From Paulinella micropora (taxonomy: Eukaryota > Cercozoa > Imbricatea > Euglyphida), in assembly GCA_009731375.1 (NCBI GenBank), contig BJOX01000134.1, positions 687,928 through 751,927 on the forward strand: DNA of 64,000 nt. The letters are read 5' to 3'. Positions within the stretch are counted from its first letter, which is position 1. Each line of letters starts with the position of its first letter. The notes under the pieces were generated by a model, which had not been told where the DNA came from, did no database searches, and worked only from the letters and a program-made list of their open reading frames with translations. Shown in pieces: positions 23,237-35,289 of this stretch. The position numbers were made by a program, and so were the translations under genes.

Positions 23237-23825
23237 CCGTGGCATACAGACACGGAGACATCGACGCAGTCGGACACACATATAATACATACATGCATGC
23301 AGGTCTGGCGGCTGTCCGTTTGCCTCGGGCAGAGCTCGCCTCTAGTGACAGAGTCTGCTTACGAATCTCTACAAGTGGCCGGCATGTAGATGATCTTTTT
23401 CAGTATTGATAAAAGTTTCAAGTTAGTGTAAGTCATATGTCGATGAGCATGTGAATAAATCGGGGGGAAGATAGGCTTTTGCAGTTTTATAGTTATGAAT
23501 GTACTTTTTTTAAATTTTTTTAATTTGAAAGTACATATATTGAAATACTCCCCAACGCAAAATTCATGACAATGTGTCACACTGTGCCTGCATACTATGC
23601 ATTCAAAGCAACACTGTCTGAGTGAAAATAGTTTTATTAAAAAAACCGTGTGAAAACTCAATGAAAACTGTTGAAAAATACGTTGGGGAAAAATTCAAGT
23701 TATGCTCTATCACACACGATGATACTACAAGCTCAGCTTCTGAACCATCCTGGTTTAGAAGCCTATCGTTCCCCCGATTTAACACAACTTTTGCTTGTTG
23801 TTCACGCTGGCCCTCACATTTTTCA
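23231..23825. other. Unassigned AT-rich stretch
   Basis: No family is recognised. On the minus strand about 23660-23870 could hold exon-like frames downstream of the SET gene (charged, Q/E/R/N-rich peptides), but no complete splice pair is evident. Confidence 0.3.
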
Positions 23826-24162
23826 GCCGATTTTTACGGTGTAGTTCCTGGCTATTTTCGTGAATTTTTTGGCTGAAAATTTTTGCAGATTCTGGTCTAA
23901 AAGAATATATTTATTGATGTCTCTTCTTTAATACAACCAATTCAATCCACTCCGCTAGTAACCCAATCCTCTGTTCTTATATAAATAAGGGTCAACGATG
24001 ATGGAAAATGTGGGAGACTAGCGGAGCGGCCAAAAACAACCAAGGCTTACACCAGCCGATTCCCGTGGTCTGTTAGACTACTGTAGTAACCGGAGTCAAA
24101 TTTAAGCTGAGTAGATCGTCTGCAAGTTAAACTTTATTAGAAGAATGCGCCAAGGCAAAGAG
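23826..24162 (-). repeat. 337 bp direct repeat with LTR-like promoter and poly(A) signals, copy 1
   Basis: About 98% identical by eye to 34748-35085, in the same orientation. Read on the minus strand it has a TATA-like CTTATTTATATAAG and an AATAAA about 65-70 bp apart, and its middle resembles the gypsy LTRs at 5240-5853 and 35290-35941. It lies 20 bp beyond the fourth SET exon donor, so it is probably intronic. It could be a partial or solo LTR. Confidence 0.65.
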
Positions 24163-24181
24163 CAAATTATATGAAGCTAAC

Positions 24182-25228
24182 CTTGATAGGAGAGCCAGTA
24201 GGTGATGGGTCTTTCGTAGATGATAACTGCATTTCAAACGGTTTACAAACAACGCATATAGATGCTTGTTAGACAAAGTGCAGGCAGCTGACCTTGACAG
24301 GAGAACGGGTGAATGAATCATCCTCTTCTGCACTGCTCGAAGCGGCGTCACCACTTTCTTCTTCCTCACCTCGATCCTTCATAGTAATAGCAATGAATCA
24401 CCACATACAACACACTTTAATTTAGTATTAAGCAACAAGAAAACATTCGAATGCATACCTGAGGAGTGGCTGCACAAACACGAACACGCTTTATTGAGTC
24501 ATTCTGAGCTTTAACTGAAGAGAGACCAGCCGCGAACTCATTCAAAAGCTTGCGTTTTGCATTTATGCTTGAGGAAGTTGAGGGAATTCGTGGAGGATCC
24601 GCTCTTACAGCCCTCGACCCGAAAGATGCTAGAAGCGCGTGTTTTTTTTCCAAAGACATTGGTTGTGACCTTGGTGGCAGTGGCTCAAGAAATTCAGGAA
24701 CGATAAAAAAAATTTATAGTTCCTATCATTCTCAACATAGAAAACAGGGATTTTCTTGTTTGCCTTTGCTGCCTCTCTCATCCAAGAAGGATGTGCCTTG
24801 CAAGCCTCGGCTTTTGGATTTGACTCCAACGTTGAGTAGTTGAGAAGAATTTGCTCACCTCGAGACACACCCTTGGACATTGTCACGACTTGCTCACCCT
24901 TCGACACTTTGCAGTTTGGGCTCTCACTGCAGCCAGGAAAGTGACTACTGTTAATAAGATGCATTGCATTTCTGCTTTCTTGATGAATGGAGTCAATGGA
25001 TTGCATTCCTATTTCAATGCCCTTATATGTTCGCATCCTAAAGTGCTGAGCAAATGGATTATCACTGATGTCCTCTGAAGGCATTTTAGCACCTCCTGGT
25101 TGCAGAAGCCCCAGCTTAAACCCTTTTGGCAAATCGTCATCAGCAAATAATCCACATCTACCTGCCTTGCCGGATCCTGAAAGCCAAGCAATAGACACTG
25201 GCGCTCTCCTCGCAGTCGCGAGGCTCAT
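24182..25228 (-). CDS. SET-domain protein (putative lysine methyltransferase), four exons seen
   Basis: Exons on the minus strand are 25228-24746, 24683-24459, 24376-24293 and 24226-24182. Each is a multiple of three with GT-AG borders, and further exons may follow to the left. Exon 1 carries a compact SET domain: GKAGRCGLFADDDLPKG (start motif), NAMHLINSSHFPGCSESPNC (the Asn-His and Pro-Asn-Cys core of the SAM/peptide site) and SRGEQILLNYS (the final GE...Y motif). SET enzymes transfer methyl groups from SAM to lysines of histones or other proteins. Exons 2-4 are polar, with Ser/Glu-rich repeats ending SPVK and SPIK, suggesting duplicated small exons. The ATG at 25228 (MSLATARR) is chosen because the longer frame has only a GTG. 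No pre-SET or post-SET cysteine cluster is visible, and substrate is unknown. Confidence 0.7.
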
Positions 25229-25474
25229 TTGACGTTGCTCCCACGCCACATGGCAAGAAAAGACTCAAAACAAGCTCCAAACTACACAAAAGATATGATA
25301 GTTATTCACATTTTATATTGTTTTTCTTGCTTCTAAAAGGCAAACAACACCAATGAATCACCGTCATCAATTCGACAAAAACAACTGCAACAACAACGAC
25401 AACAACGACAACAACGGCAACAACGACAACAACGACAACGTAGGTAGATTTGAAGGAAAAAAAAACAAAGAGAG

Positions 25475-25528
<54 letters not shown>

Positions 25529-26678
25529 AAGAAAATATACATACGGATATGCATACATAAATACATACATACATACATACATACTTGCATACATACATAC
25601 ATATTACATACATACATACATGAATGACCATTTATTGCAGAAAACAAGAGCATGAAGACAGCCAAAACAATGTTGACATAGAGAAAACGTAGAAAAAATT
25701 AAGTTAACAAATTTTCTTCGGTTGATTTTGTTTTATATACTTTGACACTGATGTTGTAATTAAGTTTCCCGCTCTTTCTAGTGTGTGGAAGGAGCGGGAA
25801 AGCTATTTAGACAAGTATACACGAAGAGAGCGAGCTGGAAATCATCGGCAAATTTTTGTCGGTACGGAAAATTTAGAAACGAAATATTCGACTTCTTACT
25901 ATAAAAATACGTCTAAAATATATTTCGAAGCTCTAAATAAGCAGTCAGTGTCAGTATTTTTAAAGATCTTGCATTTATTGCAGAAAACAAGAACATAAAG
26001 ACAGCCAAAACATGTTGACATAGAGGAAACGTGGAAAAAATTAAGTTGACAAATTTTCTTCGGTTGATTTTGTTTTATATACCTTTACACTGATGGTGTA
26101 ATTAAGTTTCCCGCTCCTTCTAGTGTGTGGAAGGAGCGGGAAAGCTATTTAGACAAGTATACATGAAGAGAGCGAGCTGGAAATCATCGGCAAATTTTTG
26201 TCGGTACGGAAAATTTAGAAACGAAAATTCCGCCTCCTGGCTTCTAGTGAATACATTTCCTTACAATAATTTACACATGCACTCAACACACATGTAGACA
26301 TATTATGCAGCAATAAAAAGCAAAGCAACATGATAAAAGAATGAAGTGGAAACAAAAAATCATTTTCCGACTGCAGATTTTTTTTTGTTTGGTATGCCTC
26401 TGGTACTTGAGGAAATAAAATATTTCTTTCTTTCCCGCTCCTTCCACAGACAGGAAAGAGCGGGAAAGAAGGTTTGAGGCTAGCAACGAGACTGGGAAAT
26501 GCAAAAACAACAAAAGAAAATATGTAACAACAGCTCTTTTCCACCCATGATTTTTTCAGAGGCAAAAAGGTCGACTACTGCCTTTTTTCAGGGTCTGCAG
26601 TCGAACGTCTGCACTTGAAAAGTGCGGGTAGATTTGTATACAGCTGTATACATTAGATTGAAAGAAAAGAGCTCAGCG
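25229..26678. other. Intergenic region with GA/CATA repeats and a 343 bp tandem duplication
   Basis: CAACGA, GA and CATA arrays (25380-25620) are followed by two tandem copies of a ~250 bp sequence (25631-25884 and 25974-26226, period ~343 bp). Each copy contains the inverted repeat cccgctccttc...gaaggagcggg (25768-25798 and 26110-26140). A third, isolated copy of the hairpin is at 26433-26465. Confidence 0.75.
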
Positions 26679-29610
26679 ATGCCTGTAAAGGCCAGGACAT
26701 TGCAAGCAATTGCCAGAAACCGTAAGGGGGCTCTAAAAATTTGGATAAACGGCCAGACGGAGCCTGAGGATTTCGAAGATGTGATAATTCCAGATGAAGT
26801 GCGGAGGAAATATGATGGCTTAGGTCTCGAGCAGCTGGAGAGGGTGGTAGTTGAGACCAAGAGGAATTGGACAGCACAGGGGTTCTTGGAAAATGCAAAG
26901 AGTTGGGATGATGGACTAAAAGGCGAGGTAGTACGTTTGAAAAGAGATCGCAAGAAGACAGACTTCTACACAAACGAAAATAATAGTAGCGGGAATAAAA
27001 AGAAGAAACAAAAGAAGGAAGAAGAAGAAGAAGAAAAGACAGGAGAATGGAAGGAGAATGAGAAGGAGAAGGAGCCAGGAAAGAAGAAGAAGCGAAAGGA
27101 GAAGGAGAAGGAGAAGGAGAAGAAGGAGAAGGAGCCAGAAAAGAAGACGGGAAAGAAGAAGGAGAAGGAGAAGCCAGTAAAGAAGAAGGGAAAGAAGAAG
27201 GAGAAGGACAAGGAGAAGAATGACAAGGACAAGGAGAGGGACAAGGAGAAGGACAAGGAGAAGAATAATGACAAGGACACGGAGAAGGACAAGGAGGAGG
27301 ACAAGGAGAAGGACAAGGAGAAGGACAAGGAGAAGGACAAGGAGAAGGACAAGGAGAAGGACAAGGAGNNNNNNNNNNTTTTTTTCTTTTTTCTTTTTTC
27401 CTTTTCTTTCTTTTCTTTCTTTTTTCTTTCTTTTCTTTCTTTCTTTTCTTTCTTTTCTTTCTTTTCTTTCTTTTCCTTTCTTTTCCTTTCTTTTCCTTAT
27501 TTTCTTTATTTCGTTTTCTTTCTTTTCTATCTTCAAATTGTTTCTTTTCTTTCTTTTCTTTTCTTTCCTTTTCTTTCCTTTCTTTTTTTCTTTTTTTTTC
27601 TTCTCTTTTTTCTTCTCTTTTTCTTCTTTTCTTCTTTCTTTTTTCTTTTTGTTTCTTTTCTTTCTTTTCTTTTTTCTTTTCTTTTCTCTTCTTTATTTAA
27701 CTTTTCTTAAAATTTTGTTTCTTTTCTTTTTTTTTCTTTTTTTTCTTTTTTTTCCTTTCTTTCCTTTCTTTCTTTTCTTTCTTTTCTTTCTTTTTCGTTA
27801 TCTTCTTTCTTTTCTTTCTTTTCTTAATATTTGATGTCGGACTGAGAGCCTTCCACAGTGCCCCCCCCCCCCAAGCACTTGTTTGTTCGTGCTTATTGCT
27901 AAGGTTGTTCATGACATGGACAACAGACGATGCTAAGGTACATTAATTACATTAATATTGTTGTCCCGGTCACCACTGGGTCAGAAACATGGTGTTTGGG
28001 TAATTAAAGGTGCGCGAGGGGGTATACATCACCGACGTCAGGCTGACCACAAGAGCAGGCTTGATATTGGCCCCCCAAAGGCAGATTGAGACTCGCGAAA
28101 ACGATGTGTGGCCTGCGCCTGGGTTTTGATTGATTTTTTTTTCTTAAAAAAACAACAATAATTTGCTATAGGATGATCCTTGAGTTTCCAGTGGGCTGGA
28201 AGAAAAGAAAACCCGAAGCTAATGAAAATGGTACGAATGTTTTGTCATTTTCACCCATGATTGGTTGTTATTGCAGGTGTCGGAACGAAGAAGTGGATCG
28301 CAGTGTTGCGGGGAATGGATGCTGATTTGGACGGCAAGACCGACACTGAGTTTCTTCAACTCATGTGCCCAAAATTGTTGAATCTTGCTCATAGCTTGTG
28401 TCACCCCCCTCACAAGCGGAACTATATTGAAGACGTGTTGATCTTTTTCCTTCCATATGTTGGGAATCCTACGAATCCCCCCCCCATTCTTCGAAGATAC
28501 AGATGGAAGGCTTTGCTAGTTAAGGAGTTGGCAGGCAAGGCTAAGGTATGCAATTATTGCGCAAAGGGCTTTAGCTTTATTTATTGCTGCTTTTTTAGCT
28601 CTTCATTTTTATGGTGTGATAGAGGAACAGAGCAGCAGTAGAGCAAGGCTACAAACCTTTGCGCTCTTCTGATCGCCGGACCAAAATGCCAAGGAAATTT
28701 GCACCAGATTCTTTGCGTCAACACTGTTCTATGTAACACAGTTCTCTTATGAATTTTATTGTTTGATACTAGGTAGCAGTGACACTGCGCCTGAACCAAA
28801 GGATGAGGAGGGTGAAACTAGTGAAGATGAGGTTATAGTCGAGGAGAATACAAAAAAGAAGAAAAATTTGAAGGCAAAGCAGAAGGTGAAGCAGAAGAAG
28901 GTGAAAAAGGGCAAGAAGGAGCAGCCCTCCACGCCTCCGGACGAGGAATCGGAAGCCGAGGAGAAACTTGAGCAAGCCAACCAGGTCTGTTCTCACTCTG
29001 CAGCTGTTATGTTGTTGTCTAATTAATGATACATATGTAGTGTAGTACTAGTGGTGTCTCCGAAGCCTCTTTGCAAGCGATTTTGAAGGAGGCAATGAAA
29101 GAACATAGTAGCAAAATGAATGAGAACATGGAGAAGCTTTTGAAACAGTATGAAAAGAAAGAAGCAGGGAAGGAAGGTAAAGGAAAGAACAATGGAGAAA
29201 CAGAGAAGGATAAGGAGACGCAAGGCTCTGAGGAAGAAAAAGGCAAAGAAAAGAAGAAAAAGAAGAAAAAGAAGAAGAAAAAGAAGAAGAAAGACAGCTC
29301 CAGTGACTCAGACAGTGACGATAGCACTAGTACTAGTGATAGCTCTAGTAGTAGTGAGTCAGAGGAAGAAGAACAGACGAAGAAAGAGAAGAAGAAAAAG
29401 AAGAAGAAGAAGAAGAAGAAGAAGAAGAAGAAGAAGAAGAAGAAGAAGAAGAAGAAGAAGAAGAAGAAGAAGAAGAAAGAGAAGAGAGCTGCACAGCAGG
29501 CTATGCAAAACACAGCCACTCGCGGTATCTATCCATTCCCACCCAACAGCTCACCCGGCTATAATTATTATGATTTTGCACTTGCGGCTATGGCACTCAA
29601 AAATCAGTAA
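26679..29610 (+). CDS. Lysine-rich multi-exon protein of unknown function
   Basis: Exon 1 starts at ATG 26679 (MPVKARTLQAIARNRKG). It has ~110 residues of ordinary composition, then a long Lys/Glu/Asp tract that runs into a 10-N gap at 27369. Later exons with AG/GT borders are 28277-28545 (KKWIAVLRGMDADLDGK...), 28773-28984 (acidic then KKKK-rich) and about 29066-29610 (KQYEKKEAGKEG, Ser/Asp stretch, a run of ~40 Lys, then a distinct end RGIYPFPPNSSPGYNYYDF). Joining is inferred from order, composition and splice signals. Length uncertainty is large because of the gap and the polypyrimidine stretch after it. No domain is recognised; poly-Lys suggests a nuclear or nucleic-acid-binding protein. 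Confidence 0.45.
27379..27830. repeat. Polypyrimidine (TTTTC)n tract
   Basis: About 450 bp of T/C only, directly after the gap inside the lysine-rich gene. The preceding side is purine-only (GGACAAGGAGAA)n. Such composition flips across a gap may reflect misjoined contigs. Confidence 0.8.
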
Positions 29611-29906
29611 GTTGAGCGTTGAAGTTTCTCAAAAATACTAAAAATTAGATTTATTTGAAAAATAAAAAGAATGTATTGTGTGATTAAAATGTATTCTCTT
29701 TTTTTACTCCTCCCGGTGCCTCCCCCCCCCTTCCGGCCCCCCCCCCCCCCCCCCCCCTCACAGCAGGTGTCTGGATCAGTCAATGTATTGACACAATTTA
29801 GCTTTAATATGACTGGCAAATCATTTTTAATACGTTATTCAGCTTATTCAAGATTATTTTTACTAAATAAAACACATTTTCAATGTCTGAATCAAAAAGT
29901 GCAAAA
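29611..29906. other. Short intergenic region with a C run
   Basis: C-rich homopolymer at 29717-29757 and AT-rich sequence. No gene is seen. Confidence 0.4.
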
Positions 29907-31328
29907 TCACCTGTAGGACAATTTCGGAAAAATTGATACCCCACATTTGGCCGAATCACTTGTTTTAGGTGGTGTAGCATGGGTTTTCGTTTGTGGATGA
30001 CTTCGTAGGGTGATTTCCCTTTGAAGGGTCCATGGGCGATAGGCAAGAGATTGCCAAAATACGTCGCTGCTTCTCGGCTTCCACCCACATAGAAGGTGGA
30101 AGCTCGGCGTCGCTAAGGATAGCCCTAGCAGGCCCACCATTGGTTTGGTGGGACCGCTCTACCTTAGCTACAACCTGTTTCTCCCCTGTTGGGGCTTCGA
30201 GAAAGACTGGTTGATTTACGTCAACCCACTCTTTGAACTCTTTGTACATGCCGTACTCTTGGTCACAGGTGAGGAACTTAACCTTCTTCCCTGAGCGTCT
30301 CTCTAAGAAAGCAATAGCTTTGAGAAAAACAGGAAAAAATTCGTTCTTGTGACGCAAATAGTAATCAAGTTCAAAGTTGGACGCTAAACACTTAACAGTA
30401 AACTTATACCGCTTACCGTCCGATGATGTCGTATTCCACCAACCCTGGGTATCCATTGAGATGTGGATCCCGGGTCGGTGTTCTACGACTTGATGGTTCT
30501 TTTTGAAGTGTGGTGTCTTTTTGATTTTATTCCGCAAACACCACTCACACTTCATTATTCGTTCTCTCCACTCTTTTCCCACTATCTTTACTTTCATATA
30601 CTTAGCCATCCTCTCCATGGCCTTTACCCCTCTGTGTTTACACAAGCGGTGAAATACGGTGGCGTGTATGTTTTCATGGTAGTGGGGACGGACAACAGGA
30701 CACAATACCATGTCATCCTCCTGTTCTGCTCTCTCTGTGTATATCTCAGTAGAATAAGGTACGTAAGTATGAGACACATCACCTTGCCAACCACATATAC
30801 AAGGAGACAAACAACAGTATATGTCATGGTACGCAGGTAGGTTGGATCTTTGAGAAAGGTGAGAGGACAGTTGTCAAGCTTGTACCCCCGAGCCCGATGA
30901 ATCATCGGACTCGGGAGCCTCACTTGTTTCAGGAGGGGGGTTAGGTTGATTGGTTGTTTCCGTATCAACGTGAGACTGTTTGGTGGGTTCATACCATTCA
31001 TTGGGGTCGAGTGGTGTGGTCCCTGGGGCATCAAAGACTGTAAGGTTGTTAGGTAGAGCTCTCCCCTGGCTACTATCTGTTTCTCCTCAACTCGAATGGG
31101 CTTCTTTAGGACGATGACCTGATTATTTTGATGTATCACCGCAAACCCTTTTCGCACCCACGCCGATGTTGCGACTAACCCTATTTTTTTTTGTGGATTA
31201 TAGGTGGTATGTGAATCAAAAACACAGACTTCATCCCCGTTAGAACCCGAAAGGTTCATTTGAACCTTGCCCTTGTACTCAGTCCTAATGCTCCCTTTGG
31301 CAATCCTGAACTTCTGTGGGGCCTTCAC
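29907..31328 (-). pseudogene. Ty1/copia-type integrase region, frame-broken
   Basis: Three overlapping minus-strand frames (31328-30624, 30810-29965, 30140-29907/30088) together read a copia Pol segment. They show a pre-integrase zinc-finger-like part (FHRLCKHRGVKAMERM ... CEWCLRN), the integrase core with HISMDTQGW (first Asp), FLTCDQEYGMYKEF (second Asp) and KVERSHQTNGGPARAIL (Glu), then SPYEVIHKRKPMLHHLK, the motif that normally leads toward reverse transcriptase. The sequence ends there. At least two frameshifts are present. Integrase would insert element cDNA; this copy cannot encode an intact one as assembled. Confidence 0.75.
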
Positions 31329-31681
31329 AAGTTTGATGAATGTGGTTTTTCGGGAGATTGTGTTTCGCTCGCACCGCTGTCATCTACCCACACAATACTA
31401 TTAGCTTTAGTATCGCTGTCTGTTTCATTTCCCATCAACATAATGGCACATTCAGTATGTGGGTTTGTTGCGGTGTATGTGCTTTGAGTGTTGGTGGTCG
31501 TGTCGGACTGAGAACTATCTGTTGATTCATCCTCCTCTGGTGGGGTCTTACCCCCCAACACAGCTTCAAGCTCCTCTATCTCTTCTAACATGTAAGGAAA
31601 GGAAGAGACAATCCCACGTGCAAATGGGTCTTCGGGTTTGGTAGCCATAGTTATTATGCAGTCATGTATCGCATAATACAC
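31325..31681 (-). pseudogene. Copia-type aspartic protease region
   Basis: Encodes VWVDDSGASE, the active-site Asp motif of copia retropepsins (usually DSGAT/DSGAS), preceded by an acidic linker (EEIEELEAVLGG). It lies between gag and integrase in the order expected for Ty1/copia (PR-INT-RT-RH). The flanking sequence downstream of the motif reads in the next frame, so the domain is split. Confidence 0.65.
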
Positions 31682-31911
31682 CTCAGTGTAAAACTCATCG
31701 TGCTCCCCATTCTTCGTTACAATCTGTCAGTCTCTCACTGTCCTATTCTTAAACCCTTGGGCGAGGGCATTGAGGAGTCGTTGCAACTCTTCAATGGGGG
31801 GGAAGTCCACCCCTGCCCAACGCCTGTTTACCCTCTACCGTCCCTACTTTCCCCTGTTCGGAGGTCATAGGAACGGTTGGCTGGCTGTTTGAGGTTTCTC
31901 CCGGCTCTCTT

Positions 31912-34395
31912 TCAGGTGGGACAGACACAACACGAGACACAGAGTGTGCATGCAGACGTCATAGATGCGTTAAGTGGTACAAGGGGTGCCGACAGCACAC
32001 GTAAGGACTGTGCTTGGGGTGTGGGCTGTGCATGAAATGGGGACAACACAGAGGTAAGAGGCACGAACTGTCCTATCCCTACACCTACTCCCTCTACTCC
32101 CGCTACTCCCATCTCTCTCCTACGTATGTTCTGTGCAGTAGTGGTCGGTGTAGTGGTAGTAGTAGGTAATGGAGCAGGGTTAGGTGAGGGGTGAGTCACT
32201 ATGTGCTGTCTCCATAGGGAGATTTTAGTGAATAAGGTGGCAGGTCCAATAGTAAGAGCATCGTAAGGAGGTAGAAGACCTAAGTTCAATTTCTCCCTAT
32301 ACTTCGCTAGTATTTCCCCCCTCTTTCTCTCTTGATCAAGGTGCTTGCCACAGAAGTCATGCTCTACTAACCTAGCTGCACACTCTCCACCCTTTGCCCC
32401 TTTTCTCGCTGCCCCCAAACTCCACGAGCACCGAATACCAGTGTCAGGCACTGTCGCCTCGCACTGCTTACTACTAGTGACATGACAACTACTCTTACGT
32501 ATCGGTTTGCCGTGGAGGTTGAGGGGTGGGCCACCTACCTCACGAATGTGTATGGGATGCAGCCCTTTCACGAGTATTTTTACGTATCCTGCCCTGGTAC
32601 GTCTGAGTGCCCACTTCTCTTCCAGTGGTATGATCTGGTTAAGAGGAGTGGGGTCACCAGCCATATCAAGGGACGTAAAAAAGTTGTTCTCGTGAAGGGT
32701 TGGAATAGTTGGGGGAGTGTGTGTGGAGGCGTTTTCAATAGGTGATGCATGCTTGTCCTCATCTCCCCCTCGCACACCACTCTCCCGCTCACCCTCACCT
32801 CTATCTTCCGCGCCAGGTGGCACAAATGCGTGTGACAAAAGTGGTGTGTGGGGTGTAGATGAGAGGGGGTTCTTGTGTTTTTCATTGTCTCCCTCTTCTC
32901 CCTCTCCTTCTTTTCCCATCATCATGATAGCCATATGATGAATGTACCCCACCTCTCCCTCATCTCCTGACTCTGAATCTGACCCAGAAGAAGGCTCAAA
33001 CTTATCTTGTAAGCTTGGGTCTTCTTCTTTGTCACTCTCAGAAGAGGAAGAGGAGGAAGGGGAAGGGGATTCAGCATTCAAACTTATCATCTTCTTCTTC
33101 TTAATGAAATCAGATGCTTTCAGTTTTCTTCTTTCCTTGCTGCTCTCCTTCTCCTTCTCCTTCTTCTTCTTCTTACTCCTTGTCTCCTCTCTCTTGTCCT
33201 GTCTACCTGTCTTCTCAGACTGTCTGTCCTTGTCCTTCTCTCTTACACTTCCTTTATCAGACACTCTCGCTCGTCTTCTAATAGGACATTTCAATGGACC
33301 ATGTCCATCTTTAGGACAGTCAGTTAGTTGACATTTGACAAGACAAAAGGAAATCCTATGGTCGGGGGAGAGGCAGTTCCAACACACGCCTTCCTCTCCC
33401 CCTTCCTGAATACTAGCTCCTGTCTGAGGTAGTTTGGGGTTCCTTCTGTTCTTAGTTGCCCCTACCAAATTGATAGTGATAGGGTCAGACTTCGAACTTC
33501 CGGAACCGGAAAGCTTACGTAACTTGCCCTGAGAGACATGGCCTTGAGCCAGTTGTTCTATTACTTTTAGAAACTCTTCAAGGTTATCTCTGATAATGTA
33601 GCAAAGCTTGCCAGGTATTCTGATGGTACCTTTTGAAAGGTTGCATGTGTTTAAGCTTCCTCATGATCATATCAGTCTTCATGATCTCAGGAATCACACC
33701 CATCAGCTTTTCTTGCTTCTTCAAAAGAGTAGTGTAGTTAGCTAACCACGCACTTACCTCACTGGGTTCCTTTGGGTACGAATGATAGACTGCTTGGTCC
33801 TCTTCAAACTTTATGAGGTCAAGGCCCCCACAATGTTTCTTGAGGGCCAAGAAGCAGGCTACCCCATCGGTTCCCCCCTGTCTCATAATTGCCATCACTT
33901 TCCTGTCATGAGCGCAAGATTGAAGTAAGAAAGCATAAAGGAGCCTATTCAATCTTGCTTTCTTCTCTTTTTTCTCTCGCTCATAATACTGCTCGCTGAA
34001 TCGAAATGCAAATAGCGGCTGGGGCTTGGTCCTCTCAGCTGCTATTGGCATCTTAGATTTTTGATCAGTAGGAATGATGGTTGGCGGTTCAGCAGAAGCA
34101 TCTCTCTCCTCTTTCTTAACCTTAGCTGCTGCTTCTTCTTGTTCCCCTGTTCCTTCTTCTTCCTCTCCATTAGGTGATTTAAAGGATGGGTTGATAGGAG
34201 AATCAGGGGGGATGTAGATAGATAGTGGCTTGGCTAAGGCATGAGTCTGGAAATCTGGTATTAATGATAGGATTTCTGGGTGCGTGACACCTTTATAGAT
34301 ATAAAGGTGTATTCCCACAGCTCCCATTCTTTCCCATGATCATACTTAGGCGTTTCCAGCCTCATTTTGACTAAGTCAGAGTTATTAGATGCCAT
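31912..34395 (-). pseudogene. Copia-type Gag with CCHC zinc knuckle
   Basis: A start at 34395 (MASNNSDLVKMRLETPKYD) reads into the frame 34327-33584 after one shift, and then into the frame from about 33640 to 31912 after another. The middle part contains CWNCLSPDHRISFC, a CX2CX4HX4C zinc knuckle that binds RNA during packaging, followed by a second Cys/His cluster. The long C-terminal part is Ser/Glu/Lys-rich and disordered. Gag would form the cytoplasmic particle of the element. The two frameshifts make it non-functional as read. Confidence 0.7.
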
Positions 34396-34747
34396 ATTAG
34401 CGTTTCAAAGGGCGGAAGGTAGGAGAAACCTCGACTACCGGATTTGCTTTTACTACTTCTAGTGAAGCTGAATTAGGAAGTATTTGTTCTTATTGAACAG
34501 TTCGATTAAAATTAGGTGGCAGCCTTCCGCACGTTCCACCCCAGGTGTTTGTTGGCAGCCTTCCGCACGTTCCAACAGTTCACCTGATTTGGTGACAGCC
34601 TTCCACACGTCACCAGTTCGTTTTTTTTTTGGTAGCCTCCCACACACCACGAAAAACGCTGAAAAATGGAATAAGTGAATAAAGTTTATCAGGCTTTACT
34701 ATCACGCTTCAAGGCTTCATAACCTGTAGGACTACTATACTGGCTAT
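34396..34747. repeat. Leader region with short direct repeats
   Basis: Upstream of the copia gag start. Three to four degenerate copies of ggcagccttccgcacgttcca occur at about 34515-34645. I could not find a convincing tRNA primer-binding site. Confidence 0.45.
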
Positions 34748-35085
34748 TTTCGATTTTTACGGTGTAGTTCCTGGCTATTTTCGTGAATTTTTTGGCTGAA
34801 ATTTTTTGCAGATTCTGGTCTAAAAGAATATATTTATTGATGCCTCTTCTTTAATACAACCAATTCAATCCACTCCGCTAGTAACCCAATCCTCTGTTCT
34901 TATATAAATAAGGGTCAACGATGATGGAAAATGTGGGAGACTAGCGGAGCGGCCAAAAACAACCAAGGCTTACACCAGCCGATTCCCGTGGTCTGTTAGA
35001 CTACTGTACTAAACCGGAGTCAAATTTAAGCTGAGTAGATCGTCTGCAAGTTAAACTTTATTAGAAGAATGCGCCAAGGCAAAGA
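34748..35085 (-). repeat. 337 bp direct repeat with LTR-like signals, copy 2
   Basis: Same orientation and nearly the same sequence as 23826-24162. It sits just upstream (minus strand) of the copia gag, the position expected for a 5' LTR, with the other copy 10.9 kb away at the opposite side of the SET gene. Confidence 0.65.
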
Positions 35086-35289
35086 GCGGGAACGTATAAG
35101 GCCTGACACACATAATGGCTCTAACGACACGCATTACATATGCCGGCCCGTACTGTCCACCGAATTAATATATTGTATTAATATGGTCTAACATGGTCCG
35201 GCCTAACGATAATATATTCCGGTCTAAAAAGTGTAACGGTCACTCATAGTAATATTATCGTTACCAGGTTAAGAGGATTAATATTGTTT

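Noticed and set aside
32942-33331. Plus-strand Ser/Phe-rich ORF
   Set aside because: Antisense shadow of the Lys/Glu-rich part of the copia Gag.
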